The notes below the pieces were generated by a model, which was given only the letters and a program-made list of their open reading frames with translations, made no database searches and was not told the DNA's origin. 5,951 bases of DNA from CANLWN01 sp039815505 (GTDB taxonomy: Bacteria > Bacteroidota > Bacteroidia > Flavobacteriales > Flavobacteriaceae). Below are positions 1-5,951 of this stretch, one piece after another (within the stretch, counting starts at the first letter, position 1; every line of letters begins with the position of its first letter). The position numbers and the translations under genes are program-made. The stretch covers positions 1 through 5,951 of the forward strand of contig JBCBZE010000222.1 in assembly GCA_039815505.1 (NCBI GenBank). Reading direction: 5' to 3'.

Positions 1-1347
1 ATAAAGGATGTACATAACGTTTATTTCATTGGTATCGGTGGAATAGGTATGTCCGCTTTGGCACGCTACTTTAAATTCATCAACAAAAATGTGGCAGGTT
101 ATGACAAGACCAAAACACCTTTGACCCAGGACTTAACAGATTTGGGAATCAATGTACATTACGAGGATAATTTGGATAATATACCCAAAGCTTTTTTTAA
201 CCGGGAACATACATTGGTTGTGTATACTCCCGCAGTACCCGGTACTCATTCCGAGCTTGATTATTTTGTTGATAGTGATTTTGAGGTTAAGAAAAGGTCG
301 GAAGTTTTGGGACTTATTACCCGTGACACCTATTGTTTTGCAGTTGCGGGAACGCATGGTAAAACCACAACCTCCAGTATTTTGGCGCATTTGTTAAAAG
401 AAACGGATACCCCGTTGACCGCCTTTCTAGGAGGTATCTCAGAAGATTTCAATAGCAATTTTCTGTTTCAAGGAAGTGAATATTCGGTGGTGGAAGCAGA
501 TGAATTTGATCGGTCCTTTTTACAATTGACCCCAGATGTTGCCTGTATAACTTCTATGGATGTTGATCACTTGGATATATATGGTGATGGCGAAGCGCTT
601 AAAAAATCGTTTAATGATTTTGTCGCCCGCCTGAAACCCGGGGGTAAGCTTTTCGTCAGAAACGGCCTGCCAATGGAAGGAATTACATATGGAATAGAGG
701 ACGATTCGGATTATTGCATCCGAAACCTAAAAATAGAACATGGTACCTACATATTTGATTTGGGAACTCCCGAAACTACCCTAACGGGAGTGAAGTTCAA
801 TAAGCCGGGAAGGCATAATTTGCTGAACGGATTAGTAGCTTTTGCGATGGCGATACAGATAGGTTCCCCACCGTATCGCCTTGCGAAAGCACTGGAAACT
901 TTTAAAGGGGTACAACGTAGGTTTTCGTACAAAATAAAAGAAAGGGACTTCATTTTTATAGATGATTATGCCCATCATCCCACGGAAATAAATGCGGTCC
1001 ATGAGGCTATTTCCGAGATGCATCCCAATAAACGGGTGCTGGCCGTTTTTCAGCCACACTTATTTTCCAGAACCCAGGATTTTGCAGATGATTTTGCGGT
1101 TAGTCTGGCAAAATTCAACAGTGTGCTATTGCTAGATATTTATCCGGCACGGGAAAAACCTATTGAAGGAATTACATCGAAATGGTTGTTGGAAAAAATT
1201 AAGAATCCGAATAAAAAGTTGATGGCAAAATCTGGATTAATAGAAGAAATAAAAAAACAGGTCCCAGAGGTTTTGGTTACCATGGGGGCAGGTGACATTG
1301 GACTGGAAATATCAAAAATTAAAAGAGAATTACAAGATGCGAATTAA
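1..1347 (+). CDS. murC: UDP-N-acetylmuramate--L-alanine ligase MurC (5' end cut by window)
   Basis: Cytoplasmic Mur ligase (EC 6.3.2.8) that joins L-Ala to UDP-MurNAc using ATP, the first step of the stem peptide. The reading frame is open from base 1 and reads KDVHNVYFIGIGGIGMSALA, the N-terminal Rossmann loop that binds the UDP substrate. The ATG at 49 lies inside that loop, so it is not the start; the true start is probably only a few codons left of the window. Counting base 1 as codon 1, 448 residues are visible. They include the ATP P-loop GTHGKTT (117-123), EADEFDRS (165-172), SMDVDHLD (185-192), GRHNLLNG (270-277) and the C-terminal-domain motifs DDYAHHPTE (321-329) and QPHLFSRT (351-358). 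This is essentially full family length. The N-terminal Rossmann sequence and overall length fit MurC better than the related recycling ligase Mpl. The gene ends inside ftsQ, which suggests translational coupling. Confidence 0.97.
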   Translation: MKDVHNVYFIGIGGIGMSALARYFKFINKNVAGYDKTKTPLTQDLTDLGINVHYEDNLDNIPKAFFNREHTLVVYTPAVPGTHSELDYFVDSDFEVKKRSEVLGLITRDTYCFAVAGTHGKTTTSSILAHLLKETDTPLTAFLGGISEDFNSNFLFQGSEYSVVEADEFDRSFLQLTPDVACITSMDVDHLDIYGDGEALKKSFNDFVARLKPGGKLFVRNGLPMEGITYGIEDDSDYCIRNLKIEHGTYIFDLGTPETTLTGVKFNKPGRHNLLNGLVAFAMAIQIGSPPYRLAKALETFKGVQRRFSYKIKERDFIFIDDYAHHPTEINAVHEAISEMHPNKRVLAVFQPHLFSRTQDFADDFAVSLAKFNSVLLLDIYPAREKPIEGITSKWLLEKIKNPNKKLMAKSGLIEEIKKQVPEVLVTMGAGDIGLEISKIKRELQDAN

Positions 1348-2056
1348 CTGGAATCGTATAAAAATAGTAGTGTTGACACTGATGATAATGGGCCTCTATG
1401 CATTTGCGGACCATAGAAGTAAGTATAAGAGGGTCAGTGACTTGAAAATTGAGTTTTTAGGAGATGGTAATTTGTACGTTGATCATGAAACGGTTAATAA
1501 ATTGTTAATACAAAATTATGGAAGTCTTCAAAACGTGCCCAAAGAAAATATAGTTTTGAATACTATAGAAAAGGTCATCGAGACCAATGAAATGGTGAAA
1601 AGTGCCCAAGTTTATCTTACTGTAAATGGTGAGCTTACGTCAAAAATTGTACAACGGCAACCAATCGGACGAGTAGAGGGGAATGCAAAATTTTACGTGG
1701 ACAAGGATGGAAAGCGCATGCCGTTATCCAAAAACCATTCCGCCAGGGTTCCTATAATTACCGGTAAAATCACGGGTAGAAGTTTAGAAGACGCATATAC
1801 CATATTAAAATACATCAATGCAGACGATTTTTTACGAAAAAATGTCATAGGCATACATATTGAAGAAGAGGAAAAATATCAATTAAAATTCCGAATGGAG
1901 AATTTCGTGGTAAGTCTGGGAGGGGTAGATGATTTAGAGGAAAAGTTTAACAATTTTAAAGCCTTTTATAATAAAGCAACCAAGGACAAGACTTTAGATA
2001 AATACGCTTTGGTAAGCTTAGAATTTAATAATCAGGTAGTGTGTACCAAAATTTAA
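1337..2056 (+). CDS. ftsQ: Cell division protein FtsQ (POTRA-domain divisome protein)
   Basis: Bitopic inner-membrane protein of the divisome which, in studied bacteria, connects early ring proteins with FtsB/FtsL and the septal peptidoglycan synthases. From the ATG at 1337 it is 239 residues. It has a short basic cytoplasmic tail (MRINWNR), one membrane segment (about 9-24), and a POTRA-like domain (about 36-107) ending in IVQRQPIGRV. The following beta domain begins near FYVDKDGKRMPL (119-130) and ends with LEFNNQVVC, a typical FtsQ ending. An in-frame ATG at 1292 would add 15 residues (MTLDWKYQ...) encoded within murC. I prefer 1337 because it gives the usual short tail before the membrane helix and only an 11-base overlap with murC. 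Sequence identity in this family is low, so the call rests on architecture plus position between murC and ftsA. Confidence 0.9.
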   Translation: MRINWNRIKIVVLTLMIMGLYAFADHRSKYKRVSDLKIEFLGDGNLYVDHETVNKLLIQNYGSLQNVPKENIVLNTIEKVIETNEMVKSAQVYLTVNGELTSKIVQRQPIGRVEGNAKFYVDKDGKRMPLSKNHSARVPIITGKITGRSLEDAYTILKYINADDFLRKNVIGIHIEEEEKYQLKFRMENFVVSLGGVDDLEEKFNNFKAFYNKATKDKTLDKYALVSLEFNNQVVCTKI

Positions 2057-2059
2057 ATT

Positions 2060-3382
2060 ATGGAACAGGGTAATTATTCAGTTGGTTTAGATATAGGAAC
2101 TACGAAGATTGTAGCCATTATTGGAAAGGAAAACGAATACGGTAAAATCGAGGTTTTAGGTATTGGCCGTTCCAAGAGTCTGGGTGTTCATAGAGGGGTG
2201 GTCAACAATATAACGCAGACCATAAAATCCATTCAACAGGCCGTTGAACAAGCGGAGGTCAATTCTGGCTTAAAGATAGGTTCTGTTGTCGTGGGTATAG
2301 CAGGACAGCACATACGGAGCCTACAACATAGTGATTATATCACTAGGGCCAATTCCGAGGAGGTCATTAATGAAGAAGATTTGGATAAACTGTGCAATCA
2401 GGTCTATAAATTGGTTATGCTGCCGGGAGAAGAAATTATACATGTACTTCCCCAGGAATACAAGGTGGACGGACAAGCGGAGATAAAGCAACCGATAGGA
2501 ATGTATGGAGGTAGGTTAGAGGCCAATTTCCACGTTGTGGTAGGTCAAGTTTCTTCCATTAAAAATATAGGGAGATGCATTAAAAGTGCCGGTCTGGATC
2601 TTGGTAATATTACCCTTGAACCTTTGGCATCTTCAGATGCCGTGCTGAGTCAAGAGGAAAAAGAAGCGGGTGTCGCCTTGATCGATATAGGAGGCGGTAC
2701 TACCGACTTGGCCATTTTTAAGGATGGTATTATTCGTCATACGGCGGTTATACCTTTTGGAGGAAATGTGATTACAGAGGACATTAAGGAAGGATGCTCC
2801 ATCATAGAAAAACAGGCCGAGCTTTTAAAAATGAAGTTTGGGTCGGCATGGCCCGGTGAGAACAAGGACAACGAGATCGTTTCTATTCCCGGCTTACGGG
2901 GAAGAGAGCCTAAGGAAATTACGTTGAAAAATCTTTCCAAGATCATACATGCCAGGGTCGTTGAGATTGTAGAACAGGTATATGTGGAGATAAAAAATTA
3001 TGGCCACGAAGAACAAAAGAAAAAATTGATTGCAGGTATTGTACTTACCGGTGGTGGCAGCCAATTAAAACACCTAAAGCAATTGGTGGAATATATCACG
3101 GGGATGGATACCAGAATAGGTTATCCCAATGAACATTTGGCCGGTGATTCGGATGAGGAAGTGGCCAGCCCTCTATATGCCACAGCAGTAGGTTTATTGA
3201 TGAACGCCGTTAGGAACGAGGCCAAAAACAAGGCAGTTATAGAAGAAGAAGCTTTGGAGGAAGAAGTAGTATTGGAAGGTCATGTGGAAACCTCGGTAAA
3301 GGGTGTGGCCAAAAAAGAAAGAAAATCCGTTTTTGACAAATGGTCCGAGAAGCTAAAGGATTTCTTGGATAATGCAGAATAA
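2060..3382 (+). CDS. ftsA: Cell division protein FtsA (actin-like Z-ring membrane anchor)
   Basis: Actin/Hsp70-fold ATPase that anchors FtsZ filaments to the inner face of the membrane and recruits later divisome proteins. The 440 residues show the phosphate-1 motif GLDIGTTK (9-16), the FtsA-specific 1C (SHS2) region (about 80-165), the phosphate-2 motif IDIGGGTTD (208-216) and the adenosine motif TGGGS (330-334). A charged linker of about 45 residues, rich in Glu and Lys, leads to a C-terminal amphipathic helix, FDKWSEKLKDFLDN (425-438), that matches the membrane-targeting sequence of FtsA proteins. The presence of the 1C region and the terminal helix argues against MreB, DnaK or PilM. The start lies 3 bases after the ftsQ stop and is preceded only by A/T-rich sequence, so expression probably depends on transcription and translation continuing from upstream. 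Confidence 0.97.
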   Translation: MEQGNYSVGLDIGTTKIVAIIGKENEYGKIEVLGIGRSKSLGVHRGVVNNITQTIKSIQQAVEQAEVNSGLKIGSVVVGIAGQHIRSLQHSDYITRANSEEVINEEDLDKLCNQVYKLVMLPGEEIIHVLPQEYKVDGQAEIKQPIGMYGGRLEANFHVVVGQVSSIKNIGRCIKSAGLDLGNITLEPLASSDAVLSQEEKEAGVALIDIGGGTTDLAIFKDGIIRHTAVIPFGGNVITEDIKEGCSIIEKQAELLKMKFGSAWPGENKDNEIVSIPGLRGREPKEITLKNLSKIIHARVVEIVEQVYVEIKNYGHEEQKKKLIAGIVLTGGGSQLKHLKQLVEYITGMDTRIGYPNEHLAGDSDEEVASPLYATAVGLLMNAVRNEAKNKAVIEEEALEEEVVLEGHVETSVKGVAKKERKSVFDKWSEKLKDFLDNAE

Positions 3383-3423
3383 GCAGCTATATAAAACACA
3401 GTAGAACCAGTAACATAAAAAAA

Positions 3424-5355
3424 ATGAGCAAGAACACCGAATTGGATAGTATCGCTTTTGATCTCCCCAAGAATCAAAGCAACGTAATAAAAGTGATCGG
3501 CGTGGGCGGCGGTGGCAGCAACGCCATAAACCACATGTTCCAGGCAGGAATAAACGGAGTGGATTTTGTAATCTGTAATACCGATTCCCAAGCTTTACAG
3601 AACAGTTCCGTGCCCAATAAGATACAATTAGGGGTTTCTTTGACCGAAGGACTTGGTGCGGGCGCCAATCCCGAAGTTGGCGAGCAGGCCGCTATAGAAA
3701 GTATGGAGGATATTAAGAGCATGTTGGACCATAGTACCAAGATGATATTTATTACGGCAGGTATGGGCGGGGGAACCGGTACCGGAGCCGCACCTATCAT
3801 TGCCAAACAAGCTAAAGAGTTAGATATCCTTACCGTAGGAATTGTTACCATGCCCTTTCAGTTCGAAGGTAAAATGAGATGTCAGCAAGCGCAGTTGGGA
3901 ATAGAGAAACTTCGTGGTAATGTAGATTCCTTGATCGTTATCAATAACAATAAGTTAAGGGAAGTTTATGGAAACTTGGGTTTTAAAGCGGGCTTTTCCA
4001 AAGCAGATGAGGTTTTAGCGACTGCCGCCCGTGGTATAGCAGAAGTCATTACACATCACTATACGCAGAATATTGACTTACGTGATGCGAAAACGGTATT
4101 GTCCAATAGTGGCACGGCCATTATGGGCTCGGCCATCGCGTCAGGCTCTTCCAGGGCCAACGAGGCCATTATGAAAGCATTGGATTCTCCCTTATTGAAC
4201 GATAATAAGATTACCGGGGCCAAGAATGTACTGTTATTGATCGTTTCCGGTTCTCAAGAGATCACTATAGATGAAATAGGGGAAATCAATGACCATATAC
4301 AAGCGGAGGCGGGTCATGGCGCCAATATCATTATGGGTGTGGGTGAGGATGAAAGTTTGGGAGAGGCCATTGCCGTAACCGTGATCGCTACCGGATTCAA
4401 TATCGACCAACAGGACGATATCGTAAATACGGAAACCAAAAAGATCATACATACGTTGGAGGATGAGCAAAAGGCCGTACAACACCTTACGGACAATACC
4501 CCCGTGGTGCATCAATTGAAAGAGGAAGAGGATATTTTTGAGCCGGTTATCAAGCATACGCTTTCAGAGGATGATACCCCAGCGAACGAATTGGACCTTA
4601 TCCCCACAACCAACTACATTAGAAATTTCAATGTGTTCTATGAGGAAGTCGTTGCCGAGGGAGTAGAGGAAGATTTCATTATCATTGATTCCAAGGATAT
4701 GCTTAACGATATTGAGGTTGTTGATCCCGAGATAGTTTCCTCGAAACGTGTGGAAGAAGATCAGTTTGCCATAAGTTTTGACATGCCTTTGTCCAAGGTG
4801 GATAATGAGGAAGAGAAAGAAAATGTTATCACTTTTAACTTGGACGAAGAAGTCAAGGATATGGATGTAAACGACCATATAGAGGTGATACCTGTGTTAG
4901 AATATAACAAAGAGGGGGAAACACGCTATAGTTTGGACGATTATATGGAACTGGAGAATAAGCTAACCGGTGCAAAATCAAAGGCTGAGGAATATGACCC
5001 TAAAATCGTAGAGGACGAGTTGGTCTTTGAGAAAAAAACCGTTGCCCAGGAAGAAACCGATACCACGGATCAAGTAACGGCCGAAGTAGATCCTATGAAC
5101 AGTTCTATAGAGGAAATATTAAAAGATAGAGCGGACGAACGAAGAAAAAAACTAAAGGATTTTAATTACAAGTTTCAAAACAGTCTCAACAATATAGATG
5201 AGATTGAGAAAGAACCCGCCTACAAGCGACAGGGGGTGGAATTAAATGAAAAGTCCAGGGAGAACAAAGTATCAAGGACTACCTTAAGTGAAGATAGCAA
5301 TGATGAAATACAGTTGCGTTCCAATAATTCCTTTTTGCACGACAACGTAGATTAA
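3424..5355 (+). CDS. ftsZ: Cell division protein FtsZ with long acidic C-terminal linker
   Basis: Tubulin-like GTPase that assembles at midcell into the Z-ring and directs septum formation. The 643 residues begin with a tail of about 20 residues, followed by the GTP-binding loop GVGGGGSNA (26-34), the tubulin signature GMGGGTGTGAAP (113-124) and the T7 loop NIDLRD (216-221), whose acidic residues complete the GTPase site of the next subunit. The globular domain ends near ATGFN (about 326). An unusually long linker, dense in Asp and Glu, then runs to about residue 580. It is followed by a basic patch, an internal EPAYKRQ (597-603) resembling the canonical C-terminal peptide that binds FtsA, and 40 more residues ending in SFLHDNVD. 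Many FtsZ proteins, such as that of E. coli, are about 380 residues; the extended form is usual in Flavobacteriia as far as I recall. The ATG at 3424 follows an A-run with no Shine-Dalgarno sequence. No frameshift is seen. Confidence 0.98.
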   Translation: MSKNTELDSIAFDLPKNQSNVIKVIGVGGGGSNAINHMFQAGINGVDFVICNTDSQALQNSSVPNKIQLGVSLTEGLGAGANPEVGEQAAIESMEDIKSMLDHSTKMIFITAGMGGGTGTGAAPIIAKQAKELDILTVGIVTMPFQFEGKMRCQQAQLGIEKLRGNVDSLIVINNNKLREVYGNLGFKAGFSKADEVLATAARGIAEVITHHYTQNIDLRDAKTVLSNSGTAIMGSAIASGSSRANEAIMKALDSPLLNDNKITGAKNVLLLIVSGSQEITIDEIGEINDHIQAEAGHGANIIMGVGEDESLGEAIAVTVIATGFNIDQQDDIVNTETKKIIHTLEDEQKAVQHLTDNTPVVHQLKEEEDIFEPVIKHTLSEDDTPANELDLIPTTNYIRNFNVFYEEVVAEGVEEDFIIIDSKDMLNDIEVVDPEIVSSKRVEEDQFAISFDMPLSKVDNEEEKENVITFNLDEEVKDMDVNDHIEVIPVLEYNKEGETRYSLDDYMELENKLTGAKSKAEEYDPKIVEDELVFEKKTVAQEETDTTDQVTAEVDPMNSSIEEILKDRADERRKKLKDFNYKFQNSLNNIDEIEKEPAYKRQGVELNEKSRENKVSRTTLSEDSNDEIQLRSNNSFLHDNVD

Positions 5356-5378
5356 AGCTTTTTTGTTAAACCAAGTTC

Positions 5379-5416
5379 AAACCCGGAGATGCAGTATGTT
5401 TTCGGGTTTATTTTTT
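5379..5416 (+). terminator. Rho-independent terminator after ftsZ
   Basis: AAACCCG (5379-5385) pairs perfectly with CGGGTTT (5403-5409). The stem can be extended inward by A-T and G-U pairs to a 5-base loop near 5392-5396. It is followed by A and then six T residues (5411-5416). It lies 23 bases after the ftsZ stop and would end the murC-ftsQ-ftsA-ftsZ transcript before the yqeY-like gene. Confidence 0.8.
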
Positions 5417-5423
5417 ATCTTCA
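5416..5423 (+). promoter_or_regulatory. Candidate -7 promoter element for the yqeY-like gene
   Basis: TATCTTCA approximates the Bacteroidota -7 consensus TAnnTTTG and lies just after the terminator, 21 bases before the ATG at 5445. I see no good TTG-type -33 element at the expected distance upstream, so this is only a weak candidate. The position is sensible because a gene behind a terminator needs its own promoter. Confidence 0.3.
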
Positions 5424-5444
5424 CGTTTCAAAAAATAGTATACT

Positions 5445-5891
5445 ATGAGCTTACAGGAGCAAGTGATGGAAAAGATGAAAATGGCCATGAAATCTAAAGA
5501 CGCCGTGGCTTTGGAATCCCTTCGTGCCATAAAATCGGCATTGTTATTGGCACAAACAAGTGGGACCGGAGGTACTGTCTCTGAAGATGATGAAATAAAG
5601 TTGGTGCAGAAATTGGTAAAACAACGTAAAGACAGTGCGGCTATATTCCAGGAACAGGGCAGGGAAGATTTAGCGGCGCCAGAGTTGGCCCAAGCGGCGG
5701 TGATCGAACAGTTTTTACCAGAGCAGCTTACCGAGGAAGAAATAGAAAAAGTAGTGGTACAGACCATTGATGCCGTTGGTGCCTCGGGAATGAAGGATAT
5801 GGGCAAAGTTATGGGTATGGTATCCAAGGAATTGGCTGGGCAAGCGGATGGAAAAACTATTTCCGCCATTGTAAAAAATAAATTATCTTAG
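5445..5891 (+). CDS. GatB/YqeY domain-containing protein
   Basis: Small, probably cytoplasmic, all-helical protein of 148 residues, the normal length for the YqeY family. The family is homologous to the C-terminal tail domain of GatB, the subunit of the tRNA-dependent amidotransferase that contacts tRNA, but the role of free-standing YqeY proteins is not settled. Visible family features are LRAIKSALLLA near the N-terminus, the central VKQRKDSAAIFQEQGRED, EQFLPEQLTEEEIE, and the C-terminal GMKDMGKVMG followed by DGKTISAIVKNKL. No catalytic residues or membrane segments are seen. The ATG at 5445 gives the usual MSLQEQVMEKMKMAMK opening. The gene is separated from ftsZ by 89 bases containing a terminator, so it is probably transcribed separately. 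A probable tRNA gene begins 45 bases after its stop. I know of no demonstrated link to cell division. Confidence 0.93.
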   Translation: MSLQEQVMEKMKMAMKSKDAVALESLRAIKSALLLAQTSGTGGTVSEDDEIKLVQKLVKQRKDSAAIFQEQGREDLAAPELAQAAVIEQFLPEQLTEEEIEKVVVQTIDAVGASGMKDMGKVMGMVSKELAGQADGKTISAIVKNKLS

Positions 5892-5936
5892 CGCCCTCTT
5901 TAGAGACTGGTAAAGGAAGGGAATAGAGTAAGAAAT

Positions 5937-5951
5937 GGCCGCGTGGCGCAA
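5937..5951 (+). tRNA. Probable 5' end of a tRNA gene, cut by window edge
   Basis: The last 15 bases, GGCCGCGTGGCGCAA, fit the start of a tRNA. They give a 7-base acceptor strand (GGCCGCG), T at position 8, G at 9, the D-stem strand GCGC at 10-13, and AA at 14-15. The anticodon and the pairing strands lie outside the window, so the amino acid identity cannot be given and the call cannot be confirmed here. Confidence 0.6.

Noticed and set aside
49..51. ATG at 49 as the murC start
   Set aside because: It lies inside the GIGGIGMSALA nucleotide-binding loop, and the frame is open with conserved MurC sequence back to base 1. The gene is simply cut by the window edge.
3383..3423. Possible promoter or hairpin between ftsA and ftsZ
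   Set aside because: The 41 bases are A-rich, with no TAnnTTTG element, no inverted repeat and no T-tract. I see only a plain leader.
5437..5444. Palindrome AGTATACT immediately before the yqeY-like start as an operator
   Set aside because: It is 8 bases, A/T-rich and present once; such a palindrome is expected by chance and nothing else supports a regulator site.
5408..5869. 153-codon open frame on the minus strand opposite the yqeY-like gene
   Set aside because: It mirrors a clearly conserved gene on the + strand, is rich in Ser, Cys and Ala as expected of an antisense shadow, and resembles no family I recognise. Other minus-strand frames opposite murC, ftsA and ftsZ were dismissed for the same reason.
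5884..5891. TATCTTAG at the end of the yqeY-like gene as a tRNA promoter
   Set aside because: It overlaps the stop codon, departs from the -7 consensus at a key base, and the nearest TTG upstream is only about 12 bases away, too close for the usual spacing.
5895..5904. CTCTTTAGAG as a terminator after the yqeY-like gene
   Set aside because: The stem is only 4 base pairs with a 2-base loop and no T-tract follows.
1..5951. A novel or accessory system such as a mobile element, defence locus or CRISPR array
   Set aside because: All substantial coding space is taken by recognised dcw genes and a YqeY-family gene, with no repeats, integrase, transposase or atypical composition.

Overview
The window is a stretch of the division and cell wall (dcw) cluster of a member of Bacteroidota, most likely a marine-type Flavobacteriaceae. 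The assignment rests on four things: the protein sequences (a roughly 640-residue FtsZ ending in FLHDNVD, and a short 239-residue FtsQ), the gene order murC-ftsQ-ftsA-ftsZ with no ddl or murB between murC and ftsQ, A/T-rich leaders with no Shine-Dalgarno sequence, and moderate-to-low GC. The genus cannot be fixed from the sequence alone.

Layout. Everything lies on the + strand. Bases 1-1347 are murC, whose first few codons lie left of the window. ftsQ (1337-2056) overlaps the murC end by 11 bases. ftsA (2060-3382) follows ftsQ after 3 bases, and ftsZ (3424-5355) follows ftsA after 41 bases. A rho-independent terminator at 5379-5416 closes this block. A GatB/YqeY-domain gene (5445-5891) follows, probably as its own transcription unit. 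The last 15 bases (5937-5951) look like the 5' end of a tRNA gene cut off by the window edge.

How the genes work together. MurC adds the first amino acid (L-Ala) to UDP-MurNAc in the cytoplasm and so commits it to peptidoglycan synthesis. FtsZ polymerises into the Z-ring. FtsA is an actin-like ATPase that tethers FtsZ to the membrane through a C-terminal amphipathic helix. FtsQ is a single-pass membrane protein with a POTRA domain that links the ring to the periplasmic septal synthesis machinery. The tight packing of the first four genes fits one co-transcribed operon that couples precursor supply to division. The YqeY protein is related to the tail domain of the GatB amidotransferase subunit and is not an obvious division protein.

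Overall this is a conserved, ordinary housekeeping region. I see no mobile element, CRISPR array, defence system, frameshift or new system. The most interesting point is the C-terminal architecture of FtsZ: a long acidic linker, an internal motif resembling the canonical FtsZ C-terminal peptide, and then about 40 further residues with a different end.
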